From contig CAJUJZ010000084.1 of NCBI GenBank assembly GCA_910586745.1, forward strand, positions 1 to 9,991: a DNA stretch of 9,991 bases, read 5' to 3'. This document shows positions 1 through 6,284 of this stretch, piece after piece (positions within the stretch are counted from its first letter, which is position 1; each line of letters opens with the position of its first letter). The notes beneath the pieces were generated by a model. That model saw nothing but the letters and a program-made list of their open reading frames with translations, ran no database searches and had not been told where the DNA came from. The position numbers were made by a program, and so were the translations under genes. Source of the DNA: an uncultured Mucispirillum sp. Lineage in GTDB: Bacteria > Chrysiogenota > Deferribacteres > Deferribacterales > Mucispirillaceae.

Positions 1-22
1 TCTTTACTTTCCATACCACACC

Positions 23-901
23 CTAGCTGATAACTAGATTAATCTCTTCAAACATTCTGCTTGTTTTATATATTTTTGTGATAACAGGAATGCTTGTTTC
101 TTCATTTTCATTTTCATACATTCGGCTGAATGTTTCTCCAGTTTCTAAAAAACCAAATGATGACTCATACTTTTTCTTTTTAGGGACTAAAAATATATAT
201 TCAAAAATATTTGCACCTATTTCTAGTGATATGGCTTTGTATGAATATATATCTTCTGTATATGTTTCCTTTAAATAATCTAAAAGCTCACTGTATATGC
301 CTGTATCGCTTTCTTTTATCTTGCCAAGTGATATTTTATATGGATTATCATAATCAGACTCTCTAAACTGATATTCTTTACTTTCTGCACTTTGATTTTC
401 AGCTGATGAATTATATATCTTAATATAATATGCTCCATTTATTATATCAGGGTATGATTTACTTAAACAGTAACGAACATGAAAAATATACTCATACTCT
501 TCCTTTTCACTTTCACTGCTTTCCCCATTTCCGCCGTCTGCTGATGCTGAAGAATAAGCCAGCTTCCATTTATTAGGCTTTGGTATAATCTGTAAAGGAA
601 AGCCTTTATCTGTCATTATAAGGCTTACATAGTCCTGCATTACTGCTTTTTCACCATTTAATTTTTTTGAACTTAATGCGGCAGGGGGAATATTGACAAC
701 CATTGTGCATGGAGCAGGCACACCTAATATACTGTTAGAACAGCCAGAAATTAAAGCATTCTGCATATCAGGCTCTAATATAATAGGCACACCATCACTT
801 TGAAAAGGTTCGCCTTTAACTGATTTTAACTGCACCCTGCCACCATGGGGACACATAATAACATCATCTTCTAATACTGGATAAAGCAAAATTTGTGACA
901 T
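23..901 (-). CDS. PAAR-like (CPHGG-type) protein with unknown C-terminal extension; candidate contractile-secretion spike/effector carrier
   Basis: This is a complete 292-residue reading frame. Residues 1-106 resemble small PAAR-like proteins found near contractile injection and type VI secretion genes. The visible signature is CPHGG (17-21), a GC pair (53-54), a PC pair (64-65), then a second half with LNGEKAV (81-87) and FPL (101-103). Cys17, His19, Cys54 and Cys65 could form a metal-binding tip, by analogy with PAAR proteins; that is inference. Residues 115-132 are a Ser/Glu/Gly-rich linker. Residues 133-292 form an acidic, Tyr-rich region that I cannot assign and that may be an effector or adaptor domain. 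There is no signal peptide or membrane segment, as expected for cargo of a one-step secretion machine. An in-frame stop lies just upstream of the ATG at 901, so the start cannot be earlier. The Shine-Dalgarno is poor: AAGGTG lies 19 nt from the ATG. A consensus promoter precedes the gene. Secretion genes that would confirm the role may lie beyond the window edge. Confidence 0.72.
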   Translation of the reverse strand: MSQILLYPVLEDDVIMCPHGGRVQLKSVKGEPFQSDGVPIILEPDMQNALISGCSNSILGVPAPCTMVVNIPPAALSSKKLNGEKAVMQDYVSLIMTDKGFPLQIIPKPNKWKLAYSSASADGGNGESSESEKEEYEYIFHVRYCLSKSYPDIINGAYYIKIYNSSAENQSAESKEYQFRESDYDNPYKISLGKIKESDTGIYSELLDYLKETYTEDIYSYKAISLEIGANIFEYIFLVPKKKKYESSFGFLETGETFSRMYENENEETSIPVITKIYKTSRMFEEINLVIS

Positions 902-940
902 AGATTTTTATGATACACCACACCTTTATGTTATTAAATA

Positions 941-970
941 ATTATATATATTATATTTGTTGATTGTCAA
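941..970 (-). promoter_or_regulatory. Consensus sigma70 promoter of the PAAR-like gene
   Basis: On the minus strand a perfect -35 TTGACA (965-970) is followed after 18 nt by a perfect -10 TATAAT (941-946). This predicts a transcript starting near 934 with a leader of about 33 nt before the ATG at 901. It sits just downstream of the decayed transposase, so the gene is probably transcribed independently of the tRNA operon. Confidence 0.75.
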
Positions 971-1002
971 GTAAAATACTTAAAAAAGATATTGTGAAAA
1001 AT

Positions 1003-1502
1003 CTAAAAACGATTGCAGTAATGTAAGCATTCGTCCAGATTCTCATAAAAAATATCATCAGCCGATTTATAATTATATAATTTTCTAGGATAATATTACA
1101 TTATTAAAATCTCTCTTACTTTTAAAGTAAATCTTTTTATAAATCAATGAGTTAAATAAAATAGAAATTTCTAGTTATAAGTAAAATGCATAATTCTCAA
1201 AAAAATATTACAAACGGCAAAATGCAGAATGAATGCAGAAAATTCGCAATTTCTTTTAAGTATCATACAGTTATAAGTTTACTATTATTTTCATTACTAC
1301 TCCTTTCCCATAAACAGTATTGGTAAGCACATCAAATTATAGTTCGTTTAGATAGTTTATTATATACTATTTCTATAACCCTGCCATATCTAAAAATTCT
1401 ACACCATTATCTACTGTTATACTTTTAAAGATTAGGCTGAATATATATTTATACTATTTTTGAATATAACTTAATAATAATTTATTATTTTTTATAGGCT
1501 GA
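1003..1502 (-). pseudogene. Decayed IS30-family transposase (DDE domain and C-terminus)
   Basis: No open frame survives, but translating the minus strand in three frames recovers consecutive pieces of an IS30-type transposase. Frame one (1498-1373) contains FKSITVDNGVEFLDM (1429-1385), which holds the second catalytic Asp, with TAG stops at 1456-1454 and 1375-1373. Frame two (1355-1263) contains CLWERSSNENNSKLI (1316-1272), matching the WERG-NEN-N block that carries the catalytic Glu, with TGA stops at 1334-1332 and 1265-1263. Frame three (1119-1003) contains PRKLYNYKSADDIFYENL, a typical IS30 C-terminal motif, with a TAA at 1098-1096 and the original stop at 1005-1003. About 150 nt separates the second and third pieces where roughly 60 would be expected, so extra DNA is present. 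The first catalytic Asp region is not found and is probably deleted. The gene must be non-functional. Terminal inverted repeats were not identified. Confidence 0.8.
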
Positions 1503-1743
1503 TTGGCTTTCAATAAACATTCTAATTGACAGCACTCTTATAAATTTAAGTGTTTATTTCTGCAAGTTTTTTTATGCAGTATCCATTGTGGTTATGGGTT
1601 TCTTAATTTTTTTTAGCTGAAAAATATTATTTTATTTAAAGAGATTTAACAGCCACTTTTTTATATCGTTTTAAGATTTTACTGTTTTTTCATTTTCTTT
1701 TATATATAGAGATGATAAAGTCAAATAATTTAAAAAAAGACAT
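1503..1743. other. AT-rich intergenic stretch, possible further transposase debris
   Basis: No intact gene is visible. On the minus strand 1587-1555 reads NGYCIKKLAEI, followed after a stop by IYKSAVN. This looks like the recognition-helix region of an IS30 N-terminal helix-turn-helix. If so, the transposase pseudogene begins near 1620 and has lost its middle. The match is short and the composition very AT-rich, so this is tentative. Nothing else could be recognised between here and the tRNA terminator. Confidence 0.3.
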
Positions 1744-1769
1744 AAAAAAGCTCTGCATAAGCAGAGCTT
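1744..1769 (-). terminator. Intrinsic terminator of the tRNA operon
   Basis: A perfect 9-bp stem (AAGCTCTGC paired with GCAGAGCTT, 1748-1756 and 1761-1769) with a 4-nt loop is followed on the minus strand by six T residues (1749-1744). It starts four bases after tRNA-Asp. There is no T-run on the plus side, so it is directional. Confidence 0.9.
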
Positions 1770-1773
1770 GGAA

Positions 1774-1847
1774 CGGGGACGACGAGACTCGAACTCGCGA
1801 CCTCTGGCGTGACAGGCCAGCGTTCTAACCAACTGAACTACGCCCCC
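1774..1847 (-). tRNA. tRNA-Asp (GTC)
   Basis: The minus strand folds into a full 74-nt cloverleaf. The acceptor stem GGGGGCG pairs with CGTCCCC, the D-arm contains GTTCAGTTGGTTAGAAC, the anticodon loop is CTGTCAC (anticodon at 1811-1813), the T-loop is TTCGAGT, and the discriminator is G at 1774. The CCA end is not encoded. It is the last gene of the four-tRNA operon, directly before the terminator. Confidence 0.96.
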
Positions 1848-1858
1848 ATACTAAAAAA

Positions 1859-1931
1859 TGGACGGTACAGGGATCGAACCTGTGACCCTCGGCTTGTAAG
1901 GCCGATGCTCTCCCAGCTGAGCTAACCGTCC
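1859..1931 (-). tRNA. tRNA-Val (TAC)
   Basis: This is a 73-nt cloverleaf on the minus strand. The acceptor is GGACGGT/ACCGTCC, the D-arm GCTCAGCTGGGAGAGC, the anticodon loop CTTACAA (anticodon at 1896-1898), the T-loop TTCGATC and the discriminator A. CCA is not encoded: the discriminator is followed by a run of six T residues before tRNA-Asp. Confidence 0.96.
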
Positions 1932-1942
1932 GTTTGGTAAAG

Positions 1943-2017
1943 CGACCCGTAGGGGATTTGAACCCCTGTTGTCGGCGTGAAAGGCCGATGTCCTAGGCCG
2001 AGCTAGACGAACGGGTC
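1943..2017 (-). tRNA. tRNA-Glu (TTC)
   Basis: This is a 75-nt cloverleaf on the minus strand. The acceptor is GACCCGT/ACGGGTC, the D-arm is 19 nt with a large loop, the anticodon loop is CTTTCAC (anticodon at 1979-1981), the variable loop has 4 nt, the T-loop is TTCAAAT and the discriminator is G, as is usual for tRNA-Glu. CCA is not encoded. Confidence 0.95.
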
Positions 2018-2031
2018 GTATAAAAAATAAA

Positions 2032-2107
2032 TGGTGAGCCGTATTGGGATCGAACCAATGACCCATTGCTTAAAAGGCAATTGCTCTACCGTCTGAGCTA
2101 ACGGCTC
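2032..2107 (-). tRNA. tRNA-Lys (TTT), CCA encoded
   Basis: This is a cloverleaf on the minus strand with acceptor GAGCCGT/ACGGCTC, D-arm GCTCAGACGGTAGAGC, anticodon loop CTTTTAA (anticodon at 2072-2074), T-loop TTCGATC and discriminator A at 2035. The CCA end is encoded (2034-2032), unlike in the other three tRNAs. It is the first gene of the operon, about 36 nt after the predicted transcription start. Confidence 0.96.
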
Positions 2108-2113
2108 ATCTAC

Positions 2114-2143
2114 TCACCCAAGCAAGTTCGGCTACTCTCGGGT
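2114..2143 (-). other. Hairpin in the leader of the tRNA transcript
   Basis: Between the promoter and tRNA-Lys, the minus strand reads CACCCGAG, a 14-nt loop, then CTTGGGTG. This is an 8-bp stem with one G-T pair. It is not followed by a T-run, so it is not a terminator. A role in processing or protecting the precursor's 5' end is an inference. Confidence 0.5.
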
Positions 2144-2149
2144 GGAAGT

Positions 2150-2180
2150 ATTATATAACAGAGTAAAAAATAAAAGTCAA
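2150..2180 (-). promoter_or_regulatory. Promoter of the tRNA operon
   Basis: The minus strand has -35 TTGACT (2175-2180). The -10 is either TATATA (2152-2157, 17-nt spacer) or the perfect TATAAT (2150-2155, 19-nt spacer); the two overlap. A/T tracts at 2182-2210 lie where an UP element would bind the RNA polymerase alpha subunit, as in strong stable-RNA promoters. Transcription would start near 2143. Confidence 0.75.
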
Positions 2181-2314
2181 CAACTTTTTTTAATTTTTTT
2201 TAAAAAAGTTTTAACAGGCAATTTTACCCTTATATATCAATCACTTTCTTTATTTACTATACATAATCTTTTTTACTTTTTCAAGTATTTTATTTAAAAA
2301 ATTTTTTGCAGTTC

Positions 2315-2342
2315 AAAAAAATGGGAAGCTTTTTAGGTTCCC
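2315..2342 (-). terminator. Intrinsic terminator after the second DUF262 gene
   Basis: On the minus strand GGGAA and TTCCC (2338-2342 and 2323-2327) enclose a short partly paired loop and are followed by ATTTTTTT (2322-2315). It lies 16 bases past the stop codon of the downstream DUF262 gene and closes that cassette before the tRNA promoter. Confidence 0.72.
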
Positions 2343-2357
2343 TAAAATTAATTTCAA

Positions 2358-4526
2358 TTACTCTATTATCCCACAATCTTTGCATATGTTTCTATAAAAG
2401 TTATAAATATTTTTAGTACTATTATATTGAAATAATTTTTTTACCCTTCCTTGTTTTATAGTGATATCATTTGTATTTGCATTATGATATATCTCATATT
2501 GTGTATCAGATTGTGTCTCAATAGAAAACCTACATTTTCTATTATTTGCTGGATCATTTGGTTCATATTCACTGACCTCAATATTGTCACATTTATTTTT
2601 TTTAATATATTTATTTATAAAAATGTATAGACCATAAGTTAGTAAATTCCATCGTATACTACTCATTCTTGTCTTTGATAAAATCCAAACTGGCATGTCA
2701 TTATCATCGAAATAAAACTTTTTATTTTGACTCTGCTTCATTATTGCACTATATTTAACAATTAAATATCTCCACCAATCTCCATTAAAATTTTTGAATT
2801 TATTATTATTGCTTATTACTTTTTTTAGACATTCACTAATATTGTCATTATTTTCCAACTGTTCTCTTACTTTATCAAGATACATTTTAAATGGATATTT
2901 TTTGTTTTCCTCATAATTAAACACATAGTTATACAATGGATTTTTATTTCTTATATCATCTTTATTTGTTCCTAAATTATAGTGAGAATTATACCATGTA
3001 TAATCGTATATATACAATATAGAGCGTTGGATGAGATTTAAGTGTTGACTGAAAAAATCATGCTCAAAAATTTTACTTGCTACTTCATAATAGCTTTTAA
3101 ATTCTTCTAATAAATATTCACTATTTTGTTTTGAATAATTGAGTAAAAACATTATTCTACCATTAAAGTAATTATGTTTATGAGCTTCGTTGATAGCAGC
3201 TTCCCACTCGTCACCATTTATTCTAGATGTTTGAATCAACTTGGCTTTTGTTATTTCTTCTTTTTTATTGTCTTCAAAATTACCTTGTTTATTTCTTTTA
3301 TATTCTATCTTTGATAATTCTAAGATTATATCTTGAGAAAATATTTTCCAATCCTTAATTAACCCAAGTATATTATATAATAAATCAGATTCATACTCTA
3401 ATCTCACATTATTATATATTCTAGTTATCACACCATAATAATCATTAAACTTCTCACAGTCAGTTGATTTATTATATTCCAAATAACTTAGCACTACAAA
3501 TACATCTATTTCTTTTAGTTTATGTAAATCAATAAAATTAATTTCAGAAATAAAGCTAATTGCTCTATTCATCAATTCAATTCGTTCTACTGTAAATAAA
3601 TGATCGTTAGGATATTGATGATTAATTTTAAGATATTGTGATTTATCTAAATTTTTTGTCACTTCATCTTTGAGATAAAAATTAATATTTTCTTTGCTAA
3701 ATCCATCGTTATATTTAAAATATATAGTACAAATATTTATAAACTTCATTAAAGATATATCCGTATTATGTTTTGTATCCCAGAATTTATCAATCCAAAA
3801 CGTATTTAAGCAGCTTGCATACTCATTTCTTATTGCTGAATCTTCCATAATCCATGCTTTAAAATTTTCATATGTAGAAAGTTGTTTACCTCTTCCATTA
3901 AGTTTTATATATAAAGATTCTCCGAGTTTGTATTGCTCCATATCAATTACATTAAATACAATATAATCTAGCCTTTCAAGCACCATATCTATATTATTAA
4001 TATTATTGAATTTTTCATGAATAGCATTCAACATTTTAACCATTGATTTAACAGTAGGATCAAGAGTTGCTTCTCCCCTGTATATCACCCTATCAGCCAA
4101 TACTAGCTCTGGTTGATTTTCATAATTAATTATTTCACCTACAAATAGCTGACATATACTTGCAGATATTCGGCGCGTTGTATAAGAAAAATTACGTAAT
4201 ATTTTTTGTATATAATTTTTCTCATCTACAGACATATTTATCTTCTTGCCATATAAATAAATATGTAATAACCATAGTGTTGTTATACGTTGCTGACCAT
4301 CAATTGGAAAAAATATATTATTTTCTTGATAACCAAATATAAAGTCTAAATTTAGTGTTTTATTATAATTATTTGTCAAAAACTCATATAACTTAAATAA
4401 AAAACTATTTCGTACATTCTCTTCTCCAATCCTTCCCTGTACATAATCTCTTTGCAAAATAGGTATTTCTACTTTATATTTATTCAAAAATGATTTTAAA
4501 TTATATTGTTCTGCTTTATTATTCAT
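2358..4526 (-). CDS. DUF262 (DGQQR-motif) protein with large unrecognised C-terminal region; second gene of candidate defence pair
   Basis: This 722-residue protein has an N-terminal DUF262 domain of the GmrS/ParB-like NTPase group. The signature blocks are IPILQRDYVQGR (21-32), DGQQRITTL (76-84) and LYIKLNGRGKQLSTYENFKA (205-224), the last being the family's LN-RG-L-E-KA motif. In characterised relatives (GmrSD, BrxU, SspE) this domain binds or hydrolyses nucleotide and controls a nuclease. The remaining 500 residues are mostly helical and rich in Asn, Lys, Tyr and Ile. I see no IEH/HNH or other nuclease motif. The block WWRYLIVKY near residues 590-600 and the following 130 residues resemble tails of other long DUF262 proteins, as far as I remember them. 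There is no signal peptide or membrane segment, so it should be cytoplasmic. The gene overlaps its upstream partner by 8 bp and has a good ribosome site, so co-translation is likely. Codons are extremely AT-rich (12 G/C of 60 in 2761-2820). The family call is firm; the defence role is inferred. Confidence 0.88.
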   Translation of the reverse strand: MNNKAEQYNLKSFLNKYKVEIPILQRDYVQGRIGEENVRNSFLFKLYEFLTNNYNKTLNLDFIFGYQENNIFFPIDGQQRITTLWLLHIYLYGKKINMSVDEKNYIQKILRNFSYTTRRISASICQLFVGEIINYENQPELVLADRVIYRGEATLDPTVKSMVKMLNAIHEKFNNINNIDMVLERLDYIVFNVIDMEQYKLGESLYIKLNGRGKQLSTYENFKAWIMEDSAIRNEYASCLNTFWIDKFWDTKHNTDISLMKFINICTIYFKYNDGFSKENINFYLKDEVTKNLDKSQYLKINHQYPNDHLFTVERIELMNRAISFISEINFIDLHKLKEIDVFVVLSYLEYNKSTDCEKFNDYYGVITRIYNNVRLEYESDLLYNILGLIKDWKIFSQDIILELSKIEYKRNKQGNFEDNKKEEITKAKLIQTSRINGDEWEAAINEAHKHNYFNGRIMFLLNYSKQNSEYLLEEFKSYYEVASKIFEHDFFSQHLNLIQRSILYIYDYTWYNSHYNLGTNKDDIRNKNPLYNYVFNYEENKKYPFKMYLDKVREQLENNDNISECLKKVISNNNKFKNFNGDWWRYLIVKYSAIMKQSQNKKFYFDDNDMPVWILSKTRMSSIRWNLLTYGLYIFINKYIKKNKCDNIEVSEYEPNDPANNRKCRFSIETQSDTQYEIYHNANTNDITIKQGRVKKLFQYNSTKNIYNFYRNICKDCGIIE

Positions 4527-6213
4527 GATTTTCTCCTAAAAATTGATTTATGGCTTTATGCACCATTACAGTATATTCATTCCTCTTTGAATGTGACCAT
4601 ACATCATCCTGTATATGGTTATAAAATATATTTTGAGTATTTTTAGGAATAAATGCTTGAATAGCTATACCATTTTCTCTCAACCATTCTTTTTTATCTC
4701 TATAAGTTTTATTATTCAAACTTTTATTAGTTTTTAGATCCAATAATACAAGATTACCAAATCTATCCAATATACCTAAATCTTCAAATACTTTATTTAT
4801 TGTATCACATAATTCTCTATCACTTTCTTCATTATTATTTTTTTTTCTCTTTAACTTTATATCACGTAATAATTTGTTTAATTCTTTTTTAAATTCACTT
4901 TTATCATTAATCTCTATTTGTATAAATTCTTCTATTTGATTAAAATATTTGTTTTTATCCTTTATTTCATTACAGTTAACTTTTCTTGCGTGAATATGCT
5001 CTATACTGTATTGATTTAATTTAAATCGATTATAGGGAAAACCATGTCCATCTCTTTCCTGTGCATAAAGTATATTATCATATAAAAGCAATAATTTCTC
5101 TATATCTTTTTTGTTTTCTATATATGTTAAATCATATATTTTTTTATTTACTTCTTTCATAGAGTTTTTTATTTCTCCATATAGAAAATTTATTACATCA
5201 TTAGAACTATTATTTTGTTGAAATTTTTCTAATATTTTTTTTACACTACTTATTCCCATACTTATACAGTAACCTATTAAATGATACAAATCTTTTTGCA
5301 GGCTTTCTGTTTGTTCATAACTTCCCATATTTTCTAGATTACGTTTATAATTTTCAAGCAGGTTCCAATCATCATTTAATTTATTTTTTTTGACACGTTG
5401 TTCAAAATACTCTCTATAACTATCTTTACTATCTACAAATAATTTTAAATACATCTCTATTCTTAATATTGTATCTTTTATAATAAAAGTATTATCTGTT
5501 TCTTGCAGATTTTCTTTATCTATATTATTATACAAACAATATAATGCATCATTATTATTACGCAGATTAATTTCCATATCATACCATGTTTCTGCATTTC
5601 TATATAGTAATGAACTGTTAATATTGTTTAATTCTTTTGATAAAAACATTGCTTTTGTTAATTCTGTATCATTTAAAGGAATTTTACCAATATTTAATCT
5701 TTCAAAAACTTCTAACTCATCTTCTTCATCATCCACTTCATACCAAATAATTTTAATTCGTTTTTCTATATATTTTTTGAAAAGATTTTGGTCTTTATTA
5801 CTAAAAAATTCTTCGATTGTCTTTAATGCTGTATACATACAATAAAAATCAATATTATCATTTGCTTGTTCTTTATTAAGTTCTAATAAATAATTAGCAT
5901 TATTGATTCTAGTTTTGTATATAATCTCTTTACATAAACTTAATTTAAAATATCTAAATAAAATAAATAATGTTGTAATACGTTGCTGACCATCAATAAT
6001 ATTATACATATCATTTTCTTTTTTCACGACAATAGGTTGTAATGAATAGTATAGATCTTCATCAGTATTATTTAACTCTAAAAGATTAAAAAATTCTTCT
6101 AAATCTTCTAAAAGTTTATTTACTTCATCTTTCTGCCATCTATATCCTCTTTGATATTCAGGAACCATAAAAGAAATGTCTTTTAGTTCTTCTAAACGTT
6201 TTATATTATTCAT
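4519..6213 (-). CDS. DUF262-DUF1524 protein, GmrSD/BrxU/SspE-like nuclease; first gene of candidate defence pair
   Basis: This 564-residue protein combines two modules. The N-terminal DUF262 shows VPEYQRGYRW (17-26), DGQQRITTL (74-82) and VFERLNIGKIPLNDTELTKA (169-188). A helical middle of about 200 residues follows. The C-terminal DUF1524 (HNH-like) nuclease shows IEHIHARK (404-411, candidate catalytic His406) and GNLVLLDLKTNKSLNNKTYR (486-505) followed by DKKEWL, the usual GNL-LL-N-N-K/F-K pattern. This is the layout of single-chain type IV restriction enzymes: GmrSD cuts glucosylated hydroxymethylcytosine DNA, BrxU cuts modified phage DNA, and SspE works with phosphorothioate marking. Which substrate applies here cannot be read from sequence. 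The ATG at 6213 was chosen because AGGAGA lies 7 nt upstream and the protein then starts at the usual DUF262 N-terminus; an in-frame TTG at 6240 would add nine residues but lies in the purA terminator's T-run. The gene is much more AT-rich than purA (12 G/C of 60 in 5221-5280), consistent with acquisition. Confidence 0.9.
   Translation of the reverse strand: MNNIKRLEELKDISFMVPEYQRGYRWQKDEVNKLLEDLEEFFNLLELNNTDEDLYYSLQPIVVKKENDMYNIIDGQQRITTLFILFRYFKLSLCKEIIYKTRINNANYLLELNKEQANDNIDFYCMYTALKTIEEFFSNKDQNLFKKYIEKRIKIIWYEVDDEEDELEVFERLNIGKIPLNDTELTKAMFLSKELNNINSSLLYRNAETWYDMEINLRNNNDALYCLYNNIDKENLQETDNTFIIKDTILRIEMYLKLFVDSKDSYREYFEQRVKKNKLNDDWNLLENYKRNLENMGSYEQTESLQKDLYHLIGYCISMGISSVKKILEKFQQNNSSNDVINFLYGEIKNSMKEVNKKIYDLTYIENKKDIEKLLLLYDNILYAQERDGHGFPYNRFKLNQYSIEHIHARKVNCNEIKDKNKYFNQIEEFIQIEINDKSEFKKELNKLLRDIKLKRKKNNNEESDRELCDTINKVFEDLGILDRFGNLVLLDLKTNKSLNNKTYRDKKEWLRENGIAIQAFIPKNTQNIFYNHIQDDVWSHSKRNEYTVMVHKAINQFLGENHE
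4532..4537 (-). promoter_or_regulatory. Ribosome binding site of the second DUF262 gene
   Basis: AGGAGA lies 5 nt from the ATG at 4526, inside the last codons of the upstream DUF262 gene. It fixes this start and supports translational coupling of the pair. Confidence 0.85.
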
Positions 6214-6220
6214 ACATCTC

Positions 6221-6226
6221 TCTCCT
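6221..6226 (-). promoter_or_regulatory. Ribosome binding site deciding the start of the first DUF262 gene
   Basis: AGGAGA is spaced 7 nt from the ATG at 6213. No comparable site precedes the in-frame TTG at 6240, so the shorter protein is preferred. Confidence 0.85.
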
Positions 6227-6232
6227 GCTTTG

Positions 6233-6265
6233 TAAAACAAAAATGGGGAAAGTTTAACTTTCCCC
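6233..6265 (-). terminator. Intrinsic terminator of the aminotransferase-hisZ-purA operon
   Basis: GGGGAAAGTT (6245-6254) and AACTTTCCCC (6256-6265) form a perfect inverted repeat that would fold as a stem of about eight pairs with a small loop. On the minus strand it is followed by ATTTTTGTTTT (6243-6233). It starts 19 bases past the purA stop and lies only 20 nt before the next gene's start codon. No T-run follows on the plus side. Confidence 0.9.
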
Positions 6266-6284
6266 TACCATTGATCAATTATCC

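Noticed and set aside
1503..1740. Long low-stop reading of the minus strand as a possible integrase or other decayed gene
   Set aside because: Only AT-rich Lys/Asn/Ile codons and no family motif apart from the weak helix-turn-helix-like stretch noted in the features.
1851..2066. Open frame of 71 codons on the minus strand
   Set aside because: It runs through tRNA-Val and tRNA-Glu and into tRNA-Lys; such frames are the familiar spurious translations of tRNA genes.
3694..5845. Plus-strand open frames of 60-90 codons opposite the DUF262 genes
   Set aside because: They are antisense to well-supported genes, lack ribosome sites and have no recognisable protein features; AT-rich composition and Asn/Lys codons explain them.
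6214..6240. TTG start at 6240 for the first DUF262 gene
   Set aside because: It lies in the purA terminator's T-run with no ribosome site, and the added nine residues are outside the usual family N-terminus.
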